This document shows, piece by piece, positions 21,341 to 33,412 of a stretch of DNA of 64,000 bases. Position 1 is the first letter of the stretch; the number at the start of each line of letters is the position of its first letter. The stretch lies in contig OX422211.1 in NCBI GenBank assembly GCA_949130495.1, forward strand, positions 633,859,217 to 633,923,216, written 5' to 3'. The stretch comes from Sambucus nigra. Lineage: Eukaryota; Streptophyta; Magnoliopsida; Dipsacales; Adoxaceae. Both the position numbers and the translations under genes were made by a program. The notes under the pieces are model-generated. The model was not told where the DNA came from. It ran no database searches and was given only the letters and a program-made list of their open reading frames with translations.

Positions 21341-22465
21341 ATTGACCAAGAAAAGTAGCTAAATTATGGTGGTAAACTATCTTTATTATCCTATGATCAT
21401 GGGGGATATTTTATGACTTGGGGGCATCACACGTAAGATTGTTATCACGATAATTCGTGAGTGAGTTATATTTAGTGGGTGCGTGGGCTGTAAGATCCAT
21501 ATTATGTATATATATATTTTTCGTGGGGTGGCGGGGCTTCTTTGGTGTTACCCAAGAGAGAGAGGGTGTGTACACTAATAGGATGTTTGGATTACAGGTG
21601 ATATTTCTACAATTGGAGAGTTATGAGAGTAGGGTATACTGCTTTCCAAGTTTTGGCTAATCAGTGATAGTTTGGGGCTATAGTGGATAGTTATAGTAAG
21701 ACTTTGTGTTCGTTGTACCAGGGTATAAATTATTATTACTAGGTATCACCTGAAATAGGGTCTAGCCTATATATAAGTGTATATATGTTATGGTGTGTTG
21801 CATAATAGATTTATAAGAATATGTTTTATTGCTATATTTGATCCCGATGATTAGGGGCATTTACTGATGCGATTTATGGTATATTGTCTTATTACTGAGC
21901 GGAGAGGGATAACTCATTATTGTCTTGCCTTGGAGAAACTAGTGATAGTAAGAGTGCCTTATTGTATGAGGTCTTTTGTAACATGAGAGTGTACGAGTAT
22001 ACTTTAATGTCAAGAGACGGGGATTTGGGGGTACATCCTATGGAATGAGGGCCCAACGGATCTCAACGACCAATAATGTTAGGTAGTAGTGTATCGGGGG
22101 GGTCCTTGTTTGGATTTCACTTTGCGAGACGTCCCACGCATGAAACTTAGCGCAATGTTGGAAGTGGGGAGATGTTTGATCATTAGGACATGAGTTTGGT
22201 ACCTTGGTTATCGTACATATATGTAGTTATAAATGTGAGTTGAAAGTTATATTACAATTAAGGCTAGTGGATCTGGGTAACATTTGTGCAGTTATGCACG
22301 GGTATAGGGTGTACGGGCGCCCTGGGTAATTAATTTAATTTTAAAATTATTCACAATTAGGAACGGTAGAGATAGATGTAGCGATCTTAGGGGTATGCGA
22401 TTAGGGAGATATTCAAGGCTTGGAGTACTAAACTTATCTTAATTTTGAGGATGAACTTCTGCTGT
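21341..22465 (+). pseudogene. decayed protease region and internal 3' end of element B
   Basis: Scattered similarity to the protease and its downstream linker (LDLGASHVRLLS near 21415). No RT or integrase motif was found, so a large internal deletion is likely. The string GGGTGTACGGGCGCCCTGG near 22306 also occurs in element C near 30148, so B and C share this part. Confidence 0.5.
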
Positions 22466-22478
22466 AAGGGGGGAAGTA
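22466..22478 (+). promoter_or_regulatory. polypurine tract of element B
   Basis: AAGGGGGGAAGTA immediately before the LTR start TGTAACACCACG. Confidence 0.8.
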
Positions 22479-22949
22479 TGTAACACCACGTATTTCTGAG
22501 GATGTAGAATTTAAATTAAATTGGTAATTTAGGGAATCTATTTAATTTGAATAATTTATTTAATTTCAATAATTTATTTATTTTGGAGAATTTAGATTTT
22601 TAATAAATTCAGATTATTTTTAAATTTCACGTGTGTCACATTTTGAGGTCAAAATTGGACAATTTTATAGAATAACTCGGATGATGATTCTGCATGCACG
22701 GTTGATTCCGAATAGGTCGAGATAGTCGAAAAAGAGTACCCGGGAGAAGTAATTGGGTCTCGGGATATTTTTAGGCATAATAGGGCTCACACGGGGGTGT
22801 TCGGGTCATTTGGGCTTGGCCCATTAGTCTAAAAATGAGATTAACATTATTTAACCTAATATTAGGAGTTAGTGGCAGCCATAACGCATTTAGAAAACCC
22901 TAGATCTATAGATAAGAAAATAGGGAGAAAGTACGGAGCTTTTGGGTGT

Positions 22950-23048
<99 letters not shown>

Positions 23049-23863
23049 GTGCTTTATAAATATTGGTGTGAATAATATTTATAGAAATACATACCCCTCT
23101 AGTGCTATCACAGGAGGTGGAGCGATGTGGGTGAATCCCGTGGCTAGTGAACGCAGGGCGAGTATAATCCCCAAGTTATAGCATTCGGTATATTATGTTG
23201 TGCTTCTTTTCGAGGTGAGATGTCTTAGGTATGATTCGGTCTTACACTAGAGGAACTATGACCGCCTCCTCTACATTTATTATTTCATTGCCTGATTCGA
23301 TATGAGTTAATCGTGTCATGGTATCCCGGTTGGATGACTATGCCTAAGGTGATAGCATTTTCAAGAAAGCATCTGGTGAGTTATTACTCGGGAGGATGGA
23401 TATACAAACGACATGTGTGTGAATGTTGTAGTATAATTGTATGTATATAATAGAGTAGATAATTATATATGGGTAAAATACATAAAGCGAAATTGTATTA
23501 ATTATGTTCGTATTTAATAGCGTAGATATTCATATACGGTTAAAATACAGGAACTGTAATTGTATTAAGTATATACGTATATAGTGGAGTAGATATTTAT
23601 ATATGGGTGGATTGCATGAAGTAAAATGGTATTACTTATATATAATTAGTGAGACTATTATATAGTTGTATTTAAATGATTAATCAAGTTAATGTGAGAA
23701 ATAAATTATGAAGTAGTTGTACGACTTACTCGGATTAGAGTAGAGTGTCAGGAGGTTTCAGAACAAGGCTAGTTAGACGGGGTAGTATAACTAGGAGGAT
23801 TAGAAAGAAAGTGTCAGGCGTGCACTTTAGATGAGGGGTGAGTAGCATCTCAAAGGGGTGAGA
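22479..23863 (+). repeat. 3' LTR of element B, left part
   Basis: Begins TGTAACACCACG. It carries an (AT)n tract at about 22952-23043 and ends at TSD TGAGA (23859-23863), where element C enters. The continuation is at 60510. The stretch 23352-23863 matches 9833-10350. Confidence 0.85.
22952..23043. repeat. (AT)n microsatellite in the LTR of B
   Basis: About 90 bases of AT. Related tracts are found at comparable places in the LTRs of C (26651-26727 and 59478-59564) and F (50753-50830), so the tract is an inherited LTR feature that expands. Confidence 0.95.
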
Positions 23864-24842
23864 TGTAATACCCCATACCTTTATGGACATTTAAATTACA
23901 TCAGTGAGTGTATTTACTAATTTCAGAATTTAAAGTGAATGGATAAATATTAATTTGGCGAGCGACGGATTAATATTTATGTTTGCTATATTTACTTACG
24001 GGAATAAGTAAATGAAGTTGGATTATTTTATATCAAGTCGCGGTTGGGAAAAGAGATAAGTAATAATATTTTATTTGGAAATACTTGCGGAGTTGTGTTG
24101 GATTTAAAATGATGATTTTTTTTATAAATGACTCGGATGAGGATTTCAAGTGCTCGGTTGGTCTCGGATGGGCCGAAATAGTTAAAATAGAGTATCCATG
24201 GTTAGTGTTTGGGTTCCGAGGGCTTTTTGGACTAGTATGGACTTGCATTTGAGTATAGGAGTCAATTTTGGGTTTAATAAGGGGATACGTCTTATTTCTC
24301 TCTTATAAGCCACGAGAGAAAGAAAAAAGCAAGAAAAGAAAGAAGGAAAGAAATAAAGGAAGACTAAAAAGAGGAAGAAGAGGATATTTCTGGCCAAGCT
24401 CCGGTGGATCCCATCACAAGGTCGCCGAATTTATCAAACGAGGCAAGTGTTTAAATTGCTTTAATTATTTACGTGTGTTTATTATTCATATTATAGTTGG
24501 TGTAAACTATATAATTTTTGGGCTGGAATTCTTGGATCAAAATCGGTTTTTCGAAAATGATTTCATATAAATTGATGTGATAATTGCTCCATATGAAATC
24601 TAAGCTTGAATCCATGTTAATGGTGTAGATTTGAGTGAGAAATTTGGAAGTTGAATAAAATTGAGGATTTAACTAAGTTAAGGTTTAAATCTTGGTTAAA
24701 TTGAGTAATCCGATGAATTAATTTCTGTGTTTGGTAAACCATAGTGTGTAGATGATTATATTGATGGTTATTGAGGTTAGAAACCATAAATCTTGGGTTG
24801 GATGAGTGTTGATTGGAAATTTTGGAGTTGGAGAAGATGAAC

Positions 24843-24980
24843 TCCCGAACTGAACATGTCGAACTGGTAAAATGCGATTCAGTTTGGTCACCGAACTGGT
24901 TCGTTTTTATGGGTCATCGGATCGGTTCGTTTACTGGTCACCAGACTGGTTTGTTTTTCTGGCCATCGGTTCGATTCGCT
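24843..24980 (+). repeat. degenerate repeat array in the LTR of C (GGTTCGTT units)
   Basis: Units such as CACCGAACTGGTTCGTTT, CATCGGATCGGTTCGTTT and CACCAGACTGGTTTGTTT, spaced about 20-26 bases. They are partly palindromic around CCGGTT-like centres. A second copy lies in the 3' LTR at about 32570-32700. The position in the LTR is comparable with the palindrome arrays of D, E and F. Confidence 0.7.
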
Positions 24981-25477
24981 TATGTCAGTTAAATTAGAGA
25001 AGCTTTTCTTGGACTTAAAGGATTGGAGAAGAATTCCTTTTTGGAGATAAATAATAGGGGACCCTAAATAGAGTGTGAGGGTCTCTAAAAGATTAAATGA
25101 GCGATATATAAATCTCAGGTTAGCGGGAGTAAGATCTGGGTTATAAATTTAAGGAGTGTTTGGGATGAACGACACTCGAGAAAATCATTTCGGCGGGTAT
25201 ATATACATTTATGCATGTAGAATGTATGTGCCGATAATTTGTGAGTGAACCCCGAATGTGTAAGTAGGATGAAATTAGAGTACTAGCTAGACGTTATAAG
25301 CTAATATTCGGAAGTAATTAATGTAATAATTGTATCATAAGTGAGTGAATACTTATGGGATTAAAATAAGTGTGGGTATACTTATGAATTATTACGAATT
25401 GGTATATTTGGGATTTAGAGGCTAGTACCATGGGTTATAGGCATGGATAAATGGATTTGATGATATATATATATATG

Positions 25478-26640
25478 TATAAGAAATCTTAAAGTGCAGA
25501 GTATACTGACTCATGTGTTCTTTTTTCTCCTCATAAGAGCATCACCATAAATCGTTGTGAATATGCATAATAAGATAATCTGAGGTTACCCCTATTTGAT
25601 CATGAAAGGCAGAAAAAAACAGTCAGAGATGAGGTTTTATTCAATAATATTAACTTTGTAATCAGTAAAACATACAAAGTAAATATCAACGAATCACCAA
25701 GGCCTAAAAATTAAAAACCCTATAAACTATTAAATGCAATCCGCAACTTATTACCAACTAAAGCATCAACACAATATATTTCTTTTCATTCAGAAAATTT
25801 AAAGATCGTCGCAGCTATCAAGTAGTTGAGGAATGGTCAAACAACTAAATATTATTTCCTTAGATCCAATGTAAATAAATTAGTAAATAGCACAAACAGA
25901 ATATAATAGTAAGCAAATAATAAACAAAGACATAGTATTCACATTCATTTTATCATCACACTCATCACTATGTAATTTTATCAAACACATGGTATTCAAA
26001 ACACAAAAAAAATCATACTATCTCTAAATCGATGTGCTCCTGGTAGTGAACGTAATCCTAGGAAACTAACAAAATTGGTGACCAAACAAAACCCATAATA
26101 GATAATCAAAATCTGAAAAAAAAAATAGATCAGAAGAAAAGAATAAACTATATTAAAGGATACGAACAAACCCAAACTAAAAATACATATGAACATAGAA
26201 ATCGAAATCTTGATGTGAGAGTGATAGAAATAATATCTTGGATCTCAAATAATGAACCCAAAAATATTCCACCAAACAACCTGCAAAAAAAAAAGAAGAA
26301 ACTATGATTATTGAGAATTTATGGAAATTACCTCCAAAAAAAAGTACAATCCATGAATGAGAAATGTGAGAAGTGGGAGAAACTGAGAGTATCTTCAGTT
26401 CATGAGACGCTAGAGAGGGAGCGAAAGAGGGGGTCGGGTGAGTTTGAGAATGAGGGGTAGGGTTTGAAGTGAGTCTGGTGTGGGTTTACCAAATTACCCT
26501 TGTATTTGAATTAAAGGGAAAGAGGGGGAATTAATTAGTGAGAAGAAAAAGGGGGAATTCAAATTTTTAAGGGTAAAAAGGAAACACATGAATTAATTCA
26601 TAGATGACATCATCTATTAATCTTGTGACATACACAAGTT
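25478..26640. other. unassigned insertion in the 5' LTR of C
   Basis: Absent from the 3' LTR of C and bounded on both sides by AT repeats. On the minus strand the right half looks like a plant promoter and leader: T- and C-rich, with CCCTACCCCTCATTCTC and a first ATG near 26356. No protein domain recognised and no clear terminal inverted repeat seen. It could be a captured host 5' region or another element fragment. Confidence 0.4.
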
Positions 26641-26648
26641 TGCTACTT

Positions 26649-26650
<2 letters not shown>

Positions 26651-26727
<77 letters not shown>
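26651..26727. repeat. (AT)n microsatellite in the 5' LTR of C
   Basis: About 77 bases of AT, followed by GGACAAAATAAAAGGAT. The same right flank follows the tract at 59478-59564 in the 3' LTR. Confidence 0.95.
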
Positions 26728-26728
<1 letters not shown>

Positions 26729-27684
26729 GGACAAAATAAAAGGATAAAGTGAAAAGTAAAATTGTTACAACCGGGAGAATGAAATCCAGAATAAAATGTG
26801 AGATATGTATATAAAGATGAGAAAATTATATACGAGATTAGTGACACTAAAATGTGAATAGTGTGTAATAACTAGTGAAAATTATTTATTATGAATGGAT
26901 AAATTATAAGTTGGAAATTAAATTGCATAAGCTCGTACTAAAGCTTATGATATTACATACACGGGGCGCGATATAGCATATGGTTACTTAGAGGTTTTGA
27001 GAGATGCTAGTTAGGCTGGGTAGCATAACTAGGGTGTTTAAATTACATATGTTAGGTGTGCACTGCTAGATGAGAGGTGAGGGATATCTCATGTGAGTGC
27101 GACACCAGTTTAAATATGGAGCATATCATATTTTAAATGTTAAAGTATTTTAAACACTTGCTAGTTATTTTGAAAACGTTTTGGGATCTGACCCGCTTGC
27201 AAATATATTAAAAACCTTTTAGGTGTCCAGACACAAGGACGCCTGGATGATATTATTCTTTTGAGTCAGACGATGCTGCAGCAGTTGTGGATGCTAGCAG
27301 GGATTGTTTAGATGCTTCTATCCTTGTGATCTAGATAGAGAGTAGTGTGAGTTATTTTCAGTCATGCTGCCCAATTGTTGTTATTTATTTTATTTTTTTA
27401 ATTTTCATTTGCACCTATTCGATATGGTTATATTGATGTTTAACCGAGTGTCATCGATTGTTGTTTATTTATTTCTATTAATGTGTATATAAATTGTGTT
27501 GATGGATTTATTGTGTGTTTTAGTTAACAAGATTGGAAGTTTAAAATTTGATGTCGGGCCTAATAGGTTATTAGTAATTAATTTTGATTTTCGACAGTGA
27601 TGCTGAGAATGATCCATAGGAGAACCTATTTTATTTTGATAGAGGATTGATCAGACAAGATTAAAATAGGTGGGGTGTCACAGA

Positions 27685-27702
27685 TGGTATCAGAGCATCA
27701 GG
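27685..27702 (+). promoter_or_regulatory. primer-binding site of element C (initiator Met tRNA)
   Basis: TGGTATCAGAGCATCAGG starts two bases after the LTR end GGGGTGTCACA; the standard Ty3/gypsy initiator-Met site. Confidence 0.9.
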
Positions 27703-30700
27703 TTCTAGTGTCCTTAGGAATCTGTGCAGATGTATTACGTGATCAATGTTGCTTTCTATTTGATATAAAGCCCTATGTTTAGGATTGTTGATTCCTATAG
27801 TGAGATTTCGTTCTCCTACTATAATGTATAATTATAGTGAATCTTATATGCGTTCGGGTGTGCTTTGTATGCCAACAGGCGAAGGATTACAGATGAGGGC
27901 CATTAGGAGGACTGCAGGAGGCTGCGCTCAGTTGGAGTTGAAGAATATTTCGGAGACGATGACCGTAGTTGAGGTCACCCCTATTTTTTCACGGGAAGAT
28001 GGGGATGTAAGGATTGCTAGGGTGGAGCATATCATTTTTAAGTACCGTTATAGCAGAAAGTGGTGCCAAATTAAACTCACCCAGCGGGGTTAGAATGGGA
28101 GGAGTTAGAGGGGTCTTTAAAGAGGACCATCCATTGAAATTTTAGAAAATATGGAGGTTGTGTATGTTATCAATGGACGTGAGATACCCAGAGGCTTTGT
28201 TATATAGAAGAATATAGTATATCTGGAAGTGAAAATTTGGGGTAAAATTTTTCTTAGCTCGTGGGAGCAGTGGTGTAATGGTGGGAGTAGAACACCACAT
28301 TAGAAAAGTGAAGTATTATGCATATGGAAGAATTTTAGGTACGGTTTGACCGCGAGTTCCTTCATCTGTTGTTCAAAAAGAGATGTGAATGATGTTCTGA
28401 AATTATCACAGAAAGACCAGACATAGGCCTTGTCTAGCAAACTTTGTACCCGATGAGGTAGGTACAATAGAGAAAAGATTCCTTAAGTGGGTGATGGAAT
28501 CACGAGAGAAGTCACCAGCACTTATGGGAAATTATTCTTGGACGATTGATGCGGATGGCGATAATGTCGTGTTTTGACAATGAGGATATTAGTGCTTCTA
28601 TGTTAAGGGAGTTATAAGAGTTGAAAGATTTCGTCAGAGAGTAAGACTGGATGTAATGGTCCTAGTGAAACACCACAGGGGAGACCCATTAGGGGACCCA
28701 TTTAAAGGATTCAGATAGCTGAACTCCTACCGAGTGACGGTGGATTTAGTCGGGACTGGTAAGGCCAATAGTGTGTTCCTTAGGGCCAGCGGAGCTAAGG
28801 GAACAAAGGGGTTAGCCATCAGGGTTGAGGCTACTAGGGTTTGAGAGAAGTAAAACCCTAATACACCTAGCATGGCCAAAGATAAGTGGATTATATGAAG
28901 ATATATTTTTATGTGGAGAGTAGGACCACATGCATTGATTTTGCTCGAAGCGAGTAAAGGGACAAGAGTATGGTGCCTAGCAGGGGCAATGATTATGTTA
29001 AATTGGTTTGTTTCGGATAAGTGTGTTATGTCTGGGAACTATTTAAGTAACCAGGGTAATTTGGCAAGGTAGAAGTATGAGTTTTAACCTCGGGTGAATG
29101 AGGCATGCTTTATGTGACACGAGTGAGTCATAGTTTTTTAATTATCACTAGATTCGCGTGTGAGACGAGTTGAGTGTGTATATCGATAACATTATTATGT
29201 GTGTGTGTATATATATATTATCCATGGTATAGTGTGGTTATCTTTTATTTTATCCGCAGGGAAGTGGGTGTAGTCATAGTGGTATATATAATCTGGAATT
29301 ACTCGTTCTAGTGATGTGTTGTACGAGTATGATATTATCCTGAGTATAGACTGGTTAGAACGATTGTGGGCTGATATTGCAAGGCCATCGTATTTGCTGT
29401 TCCAGGACAGGATGTGTTGTCTTGGCAATGCCTCACTTGAAAGAGGGTCGAGCTCACATTCATATTATATTATGATAGAGACTTAGGAGAGTATAGTTGT
29501 CTCAAGATATTTATCCCGGTGTGTAAGGACTTTACTGATATGATTCAGGGCATATTGGGTTTATTATCGAGAGAAGAGATTTAGCTCATTATTCAATTTA
29601 GCGCTCGGGACTTGGTGATAGGGAGAGAGAATTGTTATATCACTCCTTTAGAGACGTGGGAGTTAAAGATTTATATTTATATGTCTGGGGATAACATTTT
29701 TGAGAAGTCTCGATTATGTGTTTGAAGTTTATGAAATTTAATTATTGCCAATGCTGAGTGATAGAGCATTGGGGAAAGTCCCTTACTTGAATGTTATTGC
29801 GGGATGAGATACTCATGGACCTTGATAAATGTCGTGAGTAAAGATACATTAATGGATGCTAGGGCATCAGTTTTGAATGTTGATTAATGACAATGTTGAG
29901 AAAACACTCTGAGCTGAGAGCTATTATATAGGATAAGGCTAGTGGAGCTGGTAGTGTCGTGAGAGAGCTTTGAATTTTTTTTTCTCACCACGAGTTGAAG
30001 GGTGGAACGATGTTAAGGAGAATTAAATTTTGATTTATGGGGTGATTGAGAATACCCATGTGTTATAGCCACATCGATAATGCGAGGCTAGTTTTGAGAA
30101 AAGTGTGTGACGTTTCCAATATTATGCAGATATGCACCAACTATAGGGTGTATGGGCGCCCTGGTTAGTTGATTTCAAAATCGTTCGAGACAGGAGGACG
30201 TGGGAATAAATGTGTGGAATATGTGCCTATAGGGCAGTTATAAACAAAGCTAGAATTGCATGCTGGATTGAACGTCGTGTGAGAGAGACGATGATCCAAG
30301 TATATATGTGTAACGAGATCTAGCACACCCGATATGGGTTGAAAGGCTGTGGGAAGCCATTTAAAAGATATCTCTTGATGAGAGGAGATTCAACTATTGT
30401 GGAAATTAGAGCGGAGTCTTACTCAGTCAAATGTTGAGACTGGCTTGCGCGTAAGTAGAATGTTGATGTCTCTAAGGTAAAAGGGCCCAGATGTGAGCAT
30501 TGTGGCAAAGTGCACGGGCCGTGATTTTTGGTATACCCCAGGGAAGAAGGGAGTATAAAGTACCACTTAATATGAGATATCATAAGTGGGAATTGGTGTT
30601 AGGTCAGACATAGTGAGATTATCTCTGGGTGCACCACTTATAGATGGAAATAAGTTGGTTCAAGATGATCAACCAAAATTTTGTATTAAGCCGAAGATTC

Positions 30701-31574
30701 CAGTGGCAAAAGGGGCAGACAGGCTGGTAAAATTTCATTGATAGGTTGTGCGCAAACATTTCTTTGAAAAGGAGGATTATACCAGTGCAAGGTGTCGCCC
30801 AATATTACTGTGAATCAGGATGAGGTACTTGAACCCCACCTCCAATAAGGATTTTCGGGAAGTAATTGGGATGACATTTTATTTTGGGTAAGTCGTGTCA
30901 CCTAAGGACCGATGAGTATACATGAGGTGATTTATAATGTTGGATAATGCAAGTGGTGAGCATTATAACTGTACGATAATTGGGAAGGGAAAATTATCGA
31001 TTGTTAGAGTTATGCGTGGAAAGACATTTGAGGTTTTTCGTGGAAAGTTAGTCTGTTGTCGAGAGGGACATTAACCACAAACTATATTGGGGTGACTTTT
31101 AAGCATCGTAAGAGTTACGTCACCATGGACCGAGATTTGAAGGACTGACAGGAGTGGTCAGATGTTCTTATGGTTTCTCTCAGGATGGAAGTTTTGTGTT
31201 GGGATGGATACAGGAAGTTGGCACTTAGTGATGTGTGAAGTTCTAATAGTATTAAGGCGATAGAACCAGTGATGTATAGTCTCATCTTATTCGGATGTCG
31301 TTGGTAGAAGAACAATGTGTGATGTGATGTTATTAAGGTGAGATCTTATGACTGATGGAGCGTATCAGTATGAAGAAAATTAAACAAGCTTGTCGAGAAG
31401 CTGGGGCTATAGTGATTAAGCCTTTAGATAGGTGGGTACGACTAATGGGTGTATAGTGGAGTAACCCTTATGTTACTTTGAGATTGATTTTGGATACTAC
31501 AGGGTGTTGTGTGGCGCAAGATGCGAAGTTTTGGTACTGGTCTTATCTTAATTTCAAGGGCGAATTTCCTTTGT
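27703..31574 (+). pseudogene. decayed gag and protease interior of element C
   Basis: Gag-like strings near 27880-28420 (a split WWE region near 28275, AVRFD-type sequence near 28340). A protease C-terminal motif EYDIILSIDWL lies at 29325-29357. No RT, integrase or chromodomain motif could be placed in about 2 kb after it, although the last 150 bases resemble the internal 3' end of B. Stops in every frame; no frame exceeds about 100 codons. Non-autonomous or simply old. Confidence 0.6.
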
Positions 31575-31586
31575 AAGGGGGAAGTA
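31575..31586 (+). promoter_or_regulatory. polypurine tract of element C
   Basis: AAGGGGGAAGTA immediately before the LTR start TGTAATACCCC. Confidence 0.8.
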
Positions 31587-33412
31587 TGTAATACCCCGTA
31601 CTTTTATGGATATTTAAATTACACTAGTGAGTGTAATTTATTAATTTAAGGATTTAAAGTGAATGGATAAATATTAATTTGGCTAGTGATGGATTAATAT
31701 TGACGTGTGATATATTTACTTACAGGGATAATTAAATGAAGTTGGATTATTTTATATCATGTCGCGGTTGGGAAAAGCGACAAGTAATAATATTTTAATT
31801 GGAAATACGTTCAGAGTTGAATTGGATTTAAAAAGGTGAATTTTTTATAAGTGACTCGAATGGGGATTTCGAGTCCGCGGTTGGTCTCAGATAGGCCGAA
31901 ATAGTCAAAATAGAGTACCCAGTGGTAGTTTTTGGGTTCCAGTTTTTTTTGGACTAGTAGGGACTTGCATTTGAGTATACGAGTCAATTTTGGGTTTAAT
32001 AAGGTGATCATCATTATTTCTCTCTTATAAGCCATGAAAGAAAGAAAAAAGTAAGAAAAGAAATAAGGAAGGAAAGAAAGAATAAAAAGGGGAAGAAAAG
32101 GAGATTTTCGATAAAGCTCTGGCGGATCCCGACACGTGGTCGTCAGATTTATCCAACGAGACAAATGTTTAACTTGTTTTAATTATTTATGTTTTTTTAT
32201 TATTCATATAATAGTTGGTGCAAACTATATGGTTTTTGGGTTGGGATTCTTAGATCAAAATGGGTTTTTTGGAAATGATTTCATATAAATTGATGTGATA
32301 ATTACTCCATATGAAATCTAAGCTTGAATCCATGTTAATGGTGTAAATTTTGGGTGAGAAATTTGGAAGAGTGGAATAAAATTGAGGATTTAACTAAGTT
32401 AGGGTTTAAATCTTAGTTAAATTGAGGAATCCCATGAATTAATTATTGTGTTTGGTAAATCATAGTGTGTAGATGATTACATTGATGGTTGGTGAGGTTA
32501 GAAACCATAAATCTTGGGTTGGATGAGTGTTGGTTGGAAATTTCGGAGTTGGAGAAGATGAACTCCCGAACTGAACATGTCAAATCGGTAAAATACGATT
32601 GGGGTTGGTCACCAGACCGGTTCATTTTTGGGGGTCATCAGATCGGTTCATTTATTGGTCACCGGACCAGTTTGTTTTTTTGGTAATCGGTTTGGTTAGC
32701 TTATGTCAGTTAAATTAGGGAAGTTTTTCTTGGACTTAAAGGATTAGAGAAGAGTTACTTTTTTGAGATAAATAATAGGGGACCCTAAATAGAGTGTGAG
32801 GGCCTCTAAAAGATTAAATGAGTGATATATAAATCTCGAGTTAATGGGAATAAGATCATGTTTATAAATTTTAGGAGTGTTTGGGACGAACGACACTCGA
32901 AAAAATCATTTCGGCTGGCATATATCCATTTATGCGTGTAGAATGTATGTGTCGATAATATGTGAGTGAAACCCGAATGTGTGGGTAGGATAAAATTAGA
33001 ATACTAGATAGACGTGATAAGATAATATTCGAAAGTAATTAATGTTATAATTGTATCAGAAGTGAGTGAATAGTTATGGGATTAAAATAAGTGTGTTTGT
33101 ACTTATGAATTATTATGAATTGGTATATTCGGGATTTAGATGCTAGTACCATGGGTTATAGGCATGGATAGCCGGATGCGATGATATATATACGGGTATA
33201 GAGACAATATATATGATATGATTATAAATATATTTGTGTGTGTGAATGGTATATTTATGTGAAACATACCCCTCTAGTACTATCATGGGAAATTGCGATG
33301 TGGGTGAATCCTCTGGATTGAGGAGCAGGGTGGGTATAGTCCCCGGGTCATAACATCCAGTTATTTATGCAGTGTGGCTCTTTATCATGGGTGAGACATC
33401 TTGGGCATGATT
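31587..33412 (+). repeat. 3' LTR of element C, left part
   Basis: Matches 23864-25470. It ends at TSD TGATT (33408-33412), where element D enters. Continues at 57998. Confidence 0.85.

Larger units (their letters stand above)
23864..27682 (+). repeat. 5' LTR of element C
   Basis: Aligns with 31587-33412 and 57998-60509. Compared with the 3' copy it lacks about 0.5 kb (the part equivalent to about 33190-33412 and 58003-58265) and carries about 1.2 kb of other sequence there (25478-26640). A purine-rich leader (GAGAGAAAGAAAAAAGCAAG) lies near 24310. Confidence 0.8.

Noticed and set aside
22872..23181. Reading frames rich in Tyr-Ile repeats (also at 11851-12072, 26617-26847 and 59263-59673)
   Set aside because: They are translations of (AT)n microsatellites.
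29195..29428. Minus-strand frame in element C
   Set aside because: Overlaps protease remnants of C on the plus strand; no domain.
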